Source of the DNA: Anoplolepis gracilipes
Lineage: Eukaryota > Arthropoda > Insecta > Hymenoptera > Formicidae
Length of the DNA stretch: 64,000 nt
Assembly (NCBI RefSeq): GCF_047496725.1
Contig: NW_027328669.1
Span: 908,001 to 972,000 of the forward strand
Direction: 5' to 3'
Both the position numbers and the translations under genes were made by a program. This document shows, in pieces, positions 19,192-30,451 of the stretch. The notes under the pieces are model-generated. The model searched no databases, was not told where the DNA came from, and saw only the letters and a program-made list of their open reading frames with translations. The stretch's first letter is position 1. Each line of letters starts with the position of its first letter.

Positions 19192-19431
19192 TTATTCACT
19201 ATTGTGTCACTAACAATTCTAATGCCTGACAGTAACCACTCAAATTTTTTTTTTTCCACAGCTTCCTCTATGCCCTTTCAAATCGTACTATGGTTTGACG
19301 GGGCTCTCATTCTTCTTATATTTCGCCTAATGCTTTCTTAACACATCCTACCGAACGTCAACGCTTTTGCATCTATAAAAACGTTCCAACATGTTCGTCG
19401 CAGCGTCGGCCAAAAATTTCTATTGTTTTCC
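19192..19431 (-). promoter_or_regulatory. Leader and promoter region of the right-end accessory gene
   Basis: Positions 19358-19424, read on the minus strand, carry the about 67-bp module also found at 4831-4899 (AATAGAAATTTTTGG, CTGCGACGAACA, CGTTTTTATAG, GTGCAAAA-like). Between module and ATG lie a poly-A/T tract at about 19240-19255 and no ORF. Position and conservation argue for the core promoter of the accessory gene and possibly POLB. Confidence 0.45.
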
Positions 19432-19935
19432 CACGACTTTTATGGCTTCTAAAATGTCCCCCGGCTATAAATCAACCACAAAGATAAACACCTTGCAGTT
19501 GCAGTTCTTTCCTTAAAAATTATGGAAGATGTTTCGCTCCAGTTTTATGGGAGATTTTCCGCGAGGGTACAAAGCTGCCGAACGCCGGCGCTTAAAATCT
19601 CTTTTTCCATAATATTCTAATAGTCATAAAATGATCATAAAAATTAGAAAAAAAGAAAAAAACAGTTTTATGGTTTCTAAAATGTCCCCCGGCTATAAAT
19701 CAACCACAAAGATAAACACCTTGCAGTTGCAGTTCTTTCCCTAAAAATTATGGAAGATGTTTCGCTCCAGTTTTATGGGAGATTTTCCGCGAGGGTGCAA
19801 AGCTGCCGAACGTCGGCGCTTAAAATCCTAATGATATAATGACCATAAAATGATCATAAAATTAGAAAAAAAACAGTTTTATGACTTCTAAAATACCCCC
19901 GACTATAAAATCAACCGCAAAGATAAACATCTACT
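19432..19935 (-). repeat. Right terminal inverted repeat of Polinton A (two subunits)
   Basis: About two inverted copies of the left-end unit, with GTCCCCCGGCTATAAATCAA at about 19459 and 19688 and the outermost variant CCCCCGACTATAAAATCAAC at about 19908. The outermost units on both sides (with GACTATAAAATCAACC/GGTTGATTTTATAGTC) are more alike than inner ones. The left side has one unit more. Confidence 0.85.
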
Positions 19936-20064
19936 TTTGAATGTGTGTAGGACCCTTCCCCCCCTACCCCCTTTCCCTAACAGACCCCTCGCGCCTCCCA
20001 GATACCCCCGCCCCCGCCCCCCCCTCGGCGCCCCATGGCTTAGAATCCCCACTATAACACTACT
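19936..20064 (-). mobile_element. Terminus of a second Polinton family, adjoining A
   Basis: This 129-bp GC-rich stretch ends TTAGAATCCCCACTATAACA then CTACT. That resembles the right end of element B (TTAGAATCCCCCTTATATTA then TTACT), and both contain CCCCGCCCCCGC-type blocks. Inverted, both begin AGTA(G/A)T. It therefore looks like the last part of a B-type Polinton end directly abutting A's right end. No matching left end is in the window, and the following CATGTA has no partner. Confidence 0.5.
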
Positions 20065-20158
20065 CATGTACAAATGAGAGAAATGTGATAGATAATAATG
20101 CGTTATACCGCAGTCATTATTAAATACATTTTCCGAAAATTCTTTAGATGTATGCACA

Positions 20159-21551
20159 ATGGAATTAGATAATACAATACAAAACAATAATATAGATGAT
20201 ATCAAAGACGTTGGAAATATTACTTTGCAAAGCAACATAGATAATATCAAAGATATCGAAAATATTGCTTTGCAAAATAATATGGATGATATCGAAGATA
20301 TTGAAAATATTGCTTTACATGTTGATGAGAACTTTGACGCAGATCGTTTGTATTCTGAGATTAATGGACGATGTATCGTCGATTTCGGGCATGTTTTTGC
20401 TGAATTGCAAAGACTGTCCACTCATTGGATCGGCGAATGTCGTTTTACTGATCTCGTAATAACTAAAACGCTACCTCATGGTCTGAAAACTCAATTTTTT
20501 GTCGAGTGTCAAATGTGTCATTTCAAAGATAACTTCTGGAGTGAACCAAGAGACGATAAAATATTGGATATCAATAGAGGTGCCGTATACGGTACTATAT
20601 TGACAGAGAGTGGTCATAAGCATCTTGAAGAATTTCTTGCTGCTGATGTTTTATGCATGAGTAACAAAACATACATTAGATATCATAATGAAATGTCGGA
20701 ATATTTTGCTAAAACTTTTACGGCCGACAAAGATTACGGCCCAAATTAGGAACGACCAGATATAGAAGGTCATATGTACGAACAGCTGAAATCTAATCAT
20801 TATCAAATATTAAAAGATCAACAATGCAATCTTGCTGTATTGGAATGTGCTACACGGGATCAACATGAAAACCCGGAGTGGCACAACATACGAAATCTTC
20901 TCACTGCTTCAAACTTTGGAAAAGTTTGCAGCAGGAGAGAAACAACTTTGTACCAAAATCTTATAAAAACAATTCTTTAGCCTCCTCGACTGACGAATGC
21001 GACTGTTGATTGGGGTAAAGAAAAAGAGATGGTGGCACAAGAGCAATTGCAGGTAGAGTTGGGATTAGAAATCAATGATTGTGGAATATGTATTGATGAA
21101 GAAATTCCATATCTTGCTGCAATGCCTGATTATCGGAGACGATACTGTCGTTGAGATTAAATGTCCTTATGCGGCGCGGCAAGTGTCTCCTACCGATGCA
21201 ATGCTCAATAAGGTTGCAGATGTTCATCGAATTTTCGATAAAACGGATGACACTCGTATGAATCAAAGACACATGTACTATTTCCAAATACAGGGGCAGC
21301 TCCACATAACGCAAAGAAAATATTGCATTTTTGCTGTGTGGACGCCCTTTGGATTAAAGTACACGTTTGTTGAGCGTGACAGATTTTGGGAGTCAAAAAT
21401 GTTACCACTGCTTAAACGATTTTACGAGTACTGCCTGATTCTTGAAATAATTGATAGTAAAGCAGAAAGAAATATGCTAATTCGGGAACCGCAGTATGTC
21501 ATCGAAGCACAGAAAGCGGCTCAGAAAAAGAAAGTGTCATTGAACTATTAA
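20159..21551 (+). pseudogene. Mutator-like / YqaJ-nuclease gene, broken
   Basis: The frame starts at 20159 with an Asn/Asp/Ile repeat (residues 1-60, three units of about 20 like NNIDDIKD). It continues as a segment I recall as the 'Mutator-like transposase' domain (GRCIVDFGHVFAELQRL, ECQMCHFKD). After two in-frame TAGs (20747-20749 and 20978-20980) the same frame carries a YqaJ/lambda-exonuclease-like N-terminus (WHNIRNLLTASNFGKVCSRR). Near 21130 it shifts to the +1 frame with the catalytic DDTVVEIKCPYAAR and MYYFQIQGQLHIT. Such fusions occur as multi-copy genes in insects. The product would be a DNA exonuclease/recombinase. As it stands it cannot be translated whole. Confidence 0.7.
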
Positions 21552-22339
21552 AAATATAATTATATTAAATGTTTATACATACATATATAATATAATAAAA
21601 ATGATCAATTTTTTCTGAATATATATTGGTCAATGACATCCTGAGTCGCTTGGGAAGAGGTGGTGGGAAAATTCTGTTTATTACTATTATGTAAAAAAAT
21701 TTTTTTTAAATATATAAATATTATTATAATACCGAAGGTATATTGGTTAAGTGACCAGACTGGCACAATTAAGCTTATATTCATTTATTCGATGTTAAAA
21801 CAAGCTTCTCATGATAACGACGACGTTTCGACCTTTGATTTAGGTCCTTATTGAGTCTAAAATTTAGAAATTGAAAATGTTGCGTAAAAATTTGACGTCG
21901 TACAATATTGCAAACTTAAATAAATATCGAGTTATTTATTGTAATTAATCAAAATATAAAACGAAAAATCGTAACTATCCATACCTTTTCAGACGATGAA
22001 CAATAATTATTACGATACATAGTTATCTATTACACATCACAAACACACGTCAAAAAATCGACTGAGATCTCCTTCAAAAACAGTGACAACCAAACAAACA
22101 GAGGTCGATTGTCGTTAAAAATATTTCAAAATATTGTTGTAAATTGGGTTTAAATTTTCCGTGTCTGCTTTAAAATTGATTATATTTTCATGAAATTTAA
22201 TGAAGAATATCTCAGCAATTTCTCTTTTTTTGGTGTGCTTTTCGCAATGTAGTATATTGTTATAATAATTAAAATATATTTTACTGTTGCAATTTATTTT
22301 GTGTTATTGTTTCTTATTTTTAAAGAATGAAGATAATGC
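21552..22339. other. AT-rich region with a degenerate Penelope hammerhead-like relic
   Basis: No gene. On the minus strand, between about 21855 and 21815, AAGGACCTAAATCAAAGGTC is followed by GAAACGTC. This is a good stem II (GGACC/GGTC) and GAAAC of a Penelope-type hammerhead, but the first core reads CTCAATA instead of CTGANGA, so it is probably decayed. Confidence 0.4.
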
Positions 22340-22640
22340 ATTGCAGAATCGAGGTCGCAATTTAAACTGACAAGTGTGATTGCGTCGCAAAGTGTTTGAC
22401 GTAATAATTTTTATTTTGCAATGCATTGTTTTCAAAAATATATAGTAATAAGCAGATAAAAATGAAGCATATTAAATATATATAAATATATAAGAAACTA
22501 CGTTGAGAAACTCACATGTAATTAAAAGTACTTAAAAAATACTGTATATTAATTAAAGTACTTCCCACTATGTGGTTGAAGTCACTTTGCGATGCGATCA
22601 CTTAACTCACAATCAGTTTAAATTGCGATCCATTCGAATT
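22340..22640. mobile_element. MITE-like inverted repeat
   Basis: About 45-bp arms face each other: GTCGCAATTTAAACTGA with GTCGCAAAGTG at about 22345-22383, and CACTTTGCGATGCGATCAC with TCAGTTTAAATTGCGATC at about 22582-22633. The roughly 200 bp between is AT-rich and non-coding. No target duplication recognised. Confidence 0.5.
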
Positions 22641-24399
22641 TATTAATTCGTACTGTTTATTGCATTATGCACAGAAACAATGGCAATCTTATTATCTCTG
22701 AATTTTTATTAACTTTAAAATATAATATTAAATTAACAATACCATTTGACATACACACACACACATAATATATGTTTTCATATATGCATTGTTTGCCATT
22801 GTTAAGTGTATACATATTCTTATCCTTAAAATGTAATATCATAAGATAAAATTATATTGTACTGAAAAAATTGTACATAATAATATTCTTGTTTTATCAT
22901 TTTTTAAAATTTATATTATTCTTATTTATATTAATATGTCTATTATATTATTTTATTGTATTCATGTTTATATATATATTTTTATTTGTATATTCTATAT
23001 ATATTTTTTATACATTGCATTTTTCGGGATAAGAATATAAAATCTTTTAGCGCTTCTGTTGTTGTGTTTCCGACAAGTGCAAAGAATCATGTTTTTATTA
23101 TAATAAATTAATAATTTAATATAATACAAATATAATTGGTTTATTTCAAATTTTAAAATCGATAATTTTAGCATAATTTCTATCATTATTTTGATATTAA
23201 TTTGTGCATAGCATAGTTACTTATTGCAGATTAAAAGTGGAACAGTGTCTGAAGAGCGGATCATTTGAAGTACTCTATACTTTTATTGAATGGAGAGGCG
23301 TATAGGTAAATACAGAATCAGTGCCATTTTATATTGTAACGTATACGATGGACGTCCATGCTGACAATGGCTGACAGTTCCCTAACTGAGGTACACGAAT
23401 GAACTCTGGATGACATGTAGTGTAGGCCTCATTCTTTTAGATCTGAAAGGGGAGTGGTTTTTAGTGGGTGCGAGCCCCACATACCCTTTGGGACCAGCCG
23501 GCGGGGATGCGGTAGGCATTTTCCACTTCCCTCGTAAAAAAAAGAAAAAAAGTAATGTATATGAAAATGTATATGTCACACATATTTGTTAAGAATGCAT
23601 TTAATTATATATTTAATAAATATATATTATAAATATGATTACATTTTTTGTAAATTAATTAAAAAATAATTAAAATATTGATTTAAATTAAAATATTTTT
23701 GTCAATTTTTATAATTAAAAAGTATTATTGTACTTAAAAAGTATGTTGAAGTAATGTATTAATTATAATTTATAGTTTACAATTAATATATGATTTTTAA
23801 TAATAATACATTTAATAAATATTTATATAAAATAATAAAAAATATTTTTACATAAAACTATTAAAATATATTTTTTGTAAAAGCTATTAATTTAAAAAGA
23901 ATATTTCTTAGAAAATATATCTTTTTATATAGCTTTATCGAATTATTACTAAATACATACCATATAAATAAAGCATACATAAAATAAATGTTTTATTTAT
24001 ACACATGTACAATATATGTGTAGTAATAAAATGGTAGAAATATTTTTAATATTTTAAAAGTTATTCTTAAATTTATTCTCTAAAAAAGGAATTTTTATAT
24101 TATAAATAAATTATAAATTTTTTTTATGTTTGTATTTAATATGTCTACAATGTGCAATGTCAAGTAAGAGATCGAATTGACAATCATATTATTTTCTATC
24201 CGTTGATATGATACACACGAAGTGTCGGTAGTAAGAAAGCAACATATCACCAAGTCTATTAGACGTCCGTCTTACATACTGTGTATATTAGTTCACTTTG
24301 TGAGCTATTATCCTACTGTTATTATTCATCATCGTACAATATTTTATCGTATATATAATTTTAACTACAATTTAGATATATATATGTATGTATATATAG
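22641..24399. other. Long AT-rich non-coding stretch
   Basis: Very AT-rich, no credible gene. The only distinct feature is a GC-richer LINE-like 3' end at about 23420-23552 (separate entry). (TA)n and (CA)n runs occur near 22755 and 24380. Confidence 0.6.
23420..23552 (+). mobile_element. LINE/SINE-type 3' end with poly(A)
   Basis: GC-rich segment with TTTTTAGTGGGTGCGAGCCC, a GGGGATGCGG block and ...CCACTTCCCTCG, ending in an A-rich tail (AAAAAAAAGAAAAAAAG). A related copy, inverted, is at 51724-51910. It is the 3' end of a dispersed retroposon. The small ORFs on either strand are not genes. Confidence 0.5.
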
Positions 24400-24551
24400 G
24401 GTGTCCATGACTACCCGTATCACCCTTTTATCTCTGAAACAGAGCGTTTTAGAGAAAAATGTTTCAGACAAAAGTTGTACGATTTTGAGGAGGCCATAAG
24501 ATGGTACCATTGGTTCGACCTTGAATAGTTGTTTGAACGTCATGTAAAGGT

Positions 24552-24838
24552 TGTTTTTATGTTCGAGTATATCGAACATCTCTAAACTTACGATGAATTA
24601 TACGCAGTATTTCTTTACTTGTAATGGCTTTTATTAAAGCGGTAAAAAACGTGTTACTCTTACAACGTTCTTCTTCTTAACAAAAACGTGTCAACAATGC
24701 CGCGAGCGAGCTCTCGCGTCACCGATCTAGCTTCTTTCTTTTTTAGTAATAAACGCAGATGTCGCTACTCTAGACTAGTAACCAAAAAAAAATAGCGCGA
24801 CATTTAAACTAAAATTTCGACAGGCTTACATATGAACA
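24552..24838 (-). repeat. 3' LTR of the BEL element
   Basis: 287 bp, TG...CA on the plus strand. It contains a short palindrome GCGAGCGAGCTCTCGC. Identical to the other LTR except five substitutions. Confidence 0.95.
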
Positions 24839-24960
24839 TGCCGCCCGCCTTGATAAATATCTATATTTTCAATAACAAACCAGACCTCGTTAACGCTTCA
24901 TTTCAAATTTATAATAATACAAGAATATCCTTATAATTAAAGAGCTTAAGCATATCTTGC

Positions 24961-25758
24961 TTACTGGATAGGTATAGGACAAACCTTTACAATTGGTCTC
25001 TTATAAATACCTTTATGAGTACGAACAGTCACGGTTCTAATTATACCGTCTTGACCCGGATGTATGCTAATAATTCTAGCTAATATCCATTTCAATGGGA
25101 TCGCATCTTCTTTCTTGAGCATGACTAGCTGCCCAACTTCGAAGTTAATGCGAGTCCCTGTTTTCCATTTGGTTCTTGCTTGGCATGTAGCCAAATATTT
25201 CTTGGACCATCTTGACCAAAAATGCTGCTTAATGTACTCCACGTATTGTCACCGAGAAAGTCTGTTGGTAGGTTGATCTAACAGCTCGGGTTCAGGGTAA
25301 GAGTTTAATGGCTCCCCAATTAAAAAATGCGCAGGAGTCAAAGCGTTTAAATCCATTGGATCATCCGATAGAGGTATTAAGGGCCTTGAATTCAATACTG
25401 CTTCAATTTGAGAAAGGACATCATCTCCATTAAGCGACGCCTCTCCAATAGTTTTCTTTAAGTGTTGCTTCATGGATCGTACAGCGGCCTCCCATAATCC
25501 TCCGAAATGAGGTGCTCTAGGAGGTACAAAATGCCAAGTCAAGCGCTCTTCTACCGCCGTTTGTTGTAGCTTATCTTCAAATTCTGCACTTTGTAACAAA
25601 TTTTTTAACTCGTTGTCAGCGACCAGAAAATTTTTTCCATTGTCAGAGTACATGTTAATCACCTTTCCTCTTCGAGATATAAATCTTTTTAACGCTCCTA
25701 TGAACGCAGCTGTAGTTATGTCCTCAACCAGTTCTAAGTGCACGGCCTTTGTTACCAT
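24961..25758 (-). pseudogene. BEL integrase core and C-terminal domain
   Basis: Minus strand. KAVHLELVEDITTAAFI, then MYSDNGKNF (second catalytic Asp) and PHFGGLWEAAVRSMK (catalytic Glu) give the DDE integrase core. A frame change near 25245 leads to the C-terminal domain with VGQLVMLKKEDAIPLKW and the stop at 24961. The zinc-binding head and first strand are on the upstream ORF, which ends at 25776. It would insert the BEL cDNA. Confidence 0.85.
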
Positions 25759-25775
25759 ACAGATAAAGACAGCGA

Positions 25776-27319
25776 CTAAGCTTTGTACTTCTTGCTATTT
25801 CTCTTCACTCTGTCCCGAACAAAAAACGGGCCACAATAGTCTACTCCTGTATTATAAAAGGCTCCATCAGGGTTAACCCGAGCCCCAGGCAGTTGTCCTA
25901 TAATCTGTTGACAGGGCGTTGGTGAAGCTTTGATACATCTCACACAATTCTTTATGATTTTTTTGACCTCGGCTCTAGCTGCAAGAGGCCAGAATTCTTG
26001 TCTTACAAATGCTAAAGTTGCTTGAGTGTCGGCATGGAAGGATTTTTCATGCTTTTCCCTTATAATCAGTATTGTTACCGGATGCGAAGAAGGCAATATG
26101 ATAGGATGTTTAGTTTCTTCAGGCAGTTGAGAATTTTCCAATCTTCCTCTTACTCGAAGAACATCATAACTATCTAGGTACGGATTCAAACTAATTAATT
26201 TAGAGCCCTTTGAAACGTTTTTTTCAGATCTTAAATCTTTTCTTTCAAGTTCAAACTCTGCTTCTTGAACAATTTTAGCCAACGTAAGTTGAGCCTTATT
26301 CGTTTCTACTATCGTTATCCTACTTAGCTCGCGATTTTTTGCTGAACATCTAGTGTTATAACTAAATCTTAGTATGTATACAATGACACGCAACAGTTTC
26401 CCTAATGAAGAGTACCGTTCATACTGTATAATCGATTCTTGTGTAGAAACACCGGCAACAACAATTTTTTCTCGCTCATCCGGTACGTTGTTACACAGTA
26501 CCTCTGCGCCTTCTGATGGCCATTCTTTTTTATTCAAATTTAGCCATGGTGGTCCTTTCCACCAAAGGTCAGAATTTTTTAACTTTTCCGGGGTTACACT
26601 TCTAGATATTAAATCCGCAGGGTTTTCTTTAGATTTTACATGACGCCACTCAGAAGGCGAAGAGCCACCCTGTATTTCACTAATACGATTAGAGACGAAC
26701 GTCTTCCATCTTCTAGCAGGTGAATTTAACCACACTAAAACAATTTTAGAGTCAGTCCAATAATAACGTTTGTACACGTTTAAGCTGGACACGACCTTGT
26801 TCATTAACTTTAATAGAAGTACAGCTCCGCATAGCTTTAATCGTGGCAAAGATATTGCTTTTAAGGGGGCTACTCTTGACTTAGAACAAAGCAAAGCAGT
26901 TGAACCTTCAAACCCTCTTATATAAATACAAGTTCCGTACGCTTGTTCACTCGTATCGCAAAATCCGTGTAATTGCGTCTCGGAGTTAACGTTTCCAATT
27001 TTTACCAATCTAGGAACTCTCACAAGCGCTAGTAGAGGCAATTGAGACTTTATCAGACCCCATTATGAATGTTCATCGGTACAGAATCATCCCATCCAAC
27101 ATTAGCAGCCCATAACGATTGTATTAAGATTTTTGCTGCGATTATTACAGGGCCAACTAATTCTAAAGGGTCAAACAATCTGGACATCTCTGCTAACATA
27201 ATTCTTTTAGTAACCTTATTTTCAGACTTAACAATAGGACTCTTGTAATACAACACATCCTCATTAGGGTCCCATAAAATACCTAATAATTTTGACTTTT
27301 GATCTTTACAAAAATCCAC
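25776..27319 (-). pseudogene. BEL RNase H and integrase N-terminal region
   Basis: The ORF 27319-27053 (connection after RT, with MLAEMSRLFDPLELVGPV) stops and is followed in another frame by 27041-25776. The latter contains the RNase H motifs HGFCDTSEQAYG and YYWTDSKIVLVWL, then the integrase zinc region (FHADTQATLAFVR...CVRCIKASP) and GVDYCGPFFV with the first catalytic Asp. One frame break lies at about 27045. The end at 25776 needs a shift to reach the integrase core. Confidence 0.85.
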
Positions 27320-27386
27320 TAGAGGCCCTTTCGTGTTAGTCCCAGTAACAAAGTCTAATGGCGTATTTGACTTCTACTCATGAAGC

Positions 27387-27935
27387 TCAAATCCTCCCAA
27401 GGCTAATAATTATTTGTTTTTTCAATTCTATCAAACCTGGCACCGTATCAGATCCCGTCAACAAATCATCCATATAAAAATCTGTGAAAACAATCTTAGA
27501 AGCTATAGGAAATTTCTCTTTCTCGAGCGTGGCTAACTCGTGCAAACATTTTGTTGCTAAGAACGAGGCTGACTTTGTTCCATATGTTACGGTAAGCAAC
27601 TCGAACATTTTTACTGGTTGCTCAGGATTCTCTCGCCACAGTATCGTTTGCAGAGGTGTATGATCTTTATGAATTTTTATTTGTCTATACATCTTTTTTA
27701 CATCGGCACTTATTACAAATCTGTGAAATCTAAATCTCATAACAATAGAAAATAAATCAGATTGGATTACCGGGCCTTTATATAGAGCATCATTTAAAGA
27801 AAACCCTTTAGAATCTTTACTAGACGCGTCAAACACTACCCGCATTTTAGTGGTTACAGCCTCTTTTTTTATTACTGCTTGATGAGGGAGAAAGACTCTC
27901 TCTTTGTCAAAAGTTTGTTCTTCAACGGATTTCAT
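27387..27935 (-). pseudogene. BEL reverse transcriptase core
   Basis: 182 codons with VVFDASSKDSKGFSLND, the ISADVKKMYRQI strand, and the catalytic FYMDDLLTG. It ends early (near LGRI) by frameshift. The next 70 bp contain two more stops before the connection domain. Upstream, TTAGG repeated three times at about 27940-27954 breaks the frame from the preceding ORF. Confidence 0.9.
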
Positions 27936-27945
27936 GTGCCCTAAC

Positions 27946-29385
27946 CTAACCTAACAGTAAATATTCCTTCATAAATTTAGTATATTCAATCTTAAGTTCT
28001 GGATCCTTCTTAAATTTCTTTTCAATCGATAGAAGCCTTTTCATCGCAATATCTTTTGAGTTTCCCGATCGATCTAGTATGTCTCGATTTACAGGCAATT
28101 TTACTATAAATCTACCCTTCGCGTCTCTAGAGTAATTATTTTTAAAGAATTCCTCCACGTAGAGCTCTTCTTCGGTAAAGCGTTCCTGACTTAAACAATC
28201 TTCGACTTGCCAGAATTTGCTTACAATATCGCTCAAGTTTTCATCAATACTTAAGTGGCACGACGTCTGTAAGACTTTGCCACAGTATCCTTCCGTCACT
28301 CCACTTACTATCCAACCTAACACAGATTTCTGCAACGTCGGTTTATATTTTTCTAATTTAATTTGTCCTACGCATATAAAGTCCCAAAATTTCTCTGCTC
28401 CTATCAATAAATCTATTTCTCTAGGTACGTGAAATTCAGGATCTGCTAACCTTATGTTACTGGGTATGTTTAACTCGTTAATATCTATTTTTTATAATGG
28501 CAGACTTTGGGTAATGTACGGCAGCACTACGCATTTCAAGTCAGTGGTAAAGGAATAAAATCTTGACGTTATGCTTAAATTGACCATTTTCAAGGCTTGA
28601 GAAACTTGCTGATTTATTCCATTAATTTTTATTTGGGTGTTATCACATTTGTGTCCTAACTTGTGTACAAATTTCTCAGAAATGAAATTCGATTGCGAAC
28701 CACTGTCTAACAAAGCTCTGGCTTCAAGGGGTTGACCATTTTTGTCCCTTACCTTTATTATGACAGTAGAAAGTAACACTTGCTTTGGAATTACATTCTT
28801 TCCTAACTTTACGTAATGACATAAAACATCATCAGAACTTTTTTTACTTTCGCTGGAATCTGATTCTCGCTTCGGGTTGAACTGCTTTTCTTTGCTTTGT
28901 TTATCATTATTTTCAAAGTGTAATAAAGAGCTATGTTTTTTGCCACATATTTTACAATTACCAGCTATGCAATCTTTCGCCAAATGCTTAGATCTCAAAC
29001 AATTTAAACATAGACCTTTTTGCTTTACTTGATTCGTACGTTCGATTACAGATAATTTTTGAAAAGCTTTGCATTGATATATTAAATGTTCTCCTTTACA
29101 ATAAACGCATTTAACGTTAGTTGTAGCCACATGCGCTACGGTAACTTTGTTATGTCCAGCCTTACGTGAGTTTGTACTTACAGACATTTGTTGTTGTTGA
29201 TTAGCAATTGCCTCTAACGTTTGACACCTTTTAATTAGAAACGCATTAAGCTCGCCAAAGCTCGGTATTACAGTAAGTTCCAGCGCATTTTCCCACTTCT
29301 TTATTGTTACAATATCCAGCTTGCTAATAATTATGTGAATCAATAAGTCATCCCATTGTTGCGTAGGTCTCTTCAATGCCTGCAA
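27946..29385 (-). pseudogene. BEL Gag C-terminus, zinc knuckles and protease
   Basis: One frame with a single TAA at 28494-28492. It includes CVYCKGEHLIYQC and the knuckle CLNCLRSKHLAKDC, then CKICGKKH. The aspartic protease motif ALLDSGSQSNFIS lies further on. After the TAA the frame continues through GAEKFWDFICVGQI and GWIVSG, the protease-RT linker typical of BEL. It cleaves the Gag-Pol polyprotein in functional copies. Confidence 0.85.
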
Positions 29386-29500
29386 AGCTCGAGTATGTTT
29401 TAATACACCATCTAATATCTGTCTAATCGCAACTCCATTTTCTTTTCTTACAACAGGTAATTCGAATATTGCGTTAATATGCGTTTGTATAATTAATCTT

Positions 29501-30145
29501 TTATTTATTGTATCTTTCTTTCAACCTGGTCCAAGCATTCGCATAATTTAATCCCGAAATTTCTAAAGCAGATATACACTCGGCTGCCTCACCTTTTAAA
29601 GCTGACTTTAGATAATGGAATCTTTGTACATCATTTAAAGAACTGTTGGAATGTATTAAAAATTCAAACACGTCATAAAATACATACCATTCTTCGTATA
29701 AGCCCGAGAAAGTGGGTAATTCTATCTTGGGTAATCTAATAAAATTATTGTATCCATGTGCATTTCGTCGCGCGTTACTTTCGTTCGAATTTGCCTCTTG
29801 GAATGTTTGCTCTAGGTGTTCGTTACTTTCAGTTAACTCAACACGACTTTTGACTAATTTTTCTTCTATCAATTTTACATACAGTAATTTATTTTCAGAC
29901 TCTTCTAATTCTTGCTCTATATCCGCCTCTGGTAATTTATCATCTAAAATACTTATTTCCAGCAAAATCTCGAATAGGTCTTTAGCTATTTGCTCTGCTT
30001 TTTCTATTCTAACCTTTATTTCATCAACATCGAAATTGTCAGGGTTAATGTCTTTGAAAAAATTTTCAAGTCGTGTTAAGCTAGCCTTTAGCGTTTTCTT
30101 TTTTTGCCTTAACCTAATCAAACTTTCTTCTTTAGACATAGCCAT
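29501..30145 (-). pseudogene. BEL Gag N-terminal region
   Basis: 214 codons. Residues 5-130 are a long charged coiled-coil. KIELPTFSGLYEEWYVFYDVF and FHYLKSALKGEA are typical BEL/Pao Gag capsid motifs (DUF1759-like). It ends at RYNK in a stop made by a 4-bp duplication (AATAAATAAAAG), after which the coding pattern resumes in the next frame toward 29385. Start ATG at 30145, about 300 bp from the 5' LTR. Confidence 0.85.
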
Positions 30146-30451
30146 ATTTTACAGGATTATTTTACCTAAGTACTTTTATACCTTAATTATTTGTATATCT
30201 CGCTCGACTTATCACAATACCGTTTTTTTTCGTTAAGTATAGAAACTTCTTTCTAGCGTCACCTTCGTCGTCTTGGTTAGGTACGCTTGCTTTTTTAACA
30301 GACTTTTTTCGGCGTCGTTGCATGTTCAAGATTCCGTATTGCTTCGTTATCAGTTCTGCAGCGGGCTGCCCTTTGCTTATAGGACCCCCTTCTCCTGTTC
30401 CTTTTTTACTGATATCTTATTTCCTTTTCTCAAATCCGGCTCGAAGGACTA

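Larger units (their letters stand above)
2486..19935. mobile_element. Polinton/Maverick 'A' (adintovirus-like), degraded
   Basis: A 17.4-kb element bounded by inverted repeats beginning AGTAGGTGTTTATC on the left and, inverted, AGTAGATGTTTATC on the right. It encodes protein-primed PolB, retroviral-type integrase, adenovirus-like protease, packaging ATPase, double-jelly-roll capsid and penton, which together define Polintons. The left flank CAATAA and right flank TTTGAA do not match, so no target duplication is visible. The outer DNA differs on the two sides: Penelope on the left, a second Polinton-type terminus on the right. An internal deletion, a LINE insertion, stops and frameshifts make it non-autonomous. 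The right boundary could instead be 20064 with the left end truncated. Confidence 0.9.

Noticed and set aside
2480..19941. A 6-bp target duplication for Polinton A
   Set aside because: CAATAA and TTTGAA do not match, and shifting the boundary by a base or two does not help. The different outer sequences point to rearrangement or truncation.
23382..23592. Overlapping ORFs around the retroposon 3' end
   Set aside because: They read through untranslated retroposon sequence and its poly(A). The same sequence at 51.8 kb keeps no frame.
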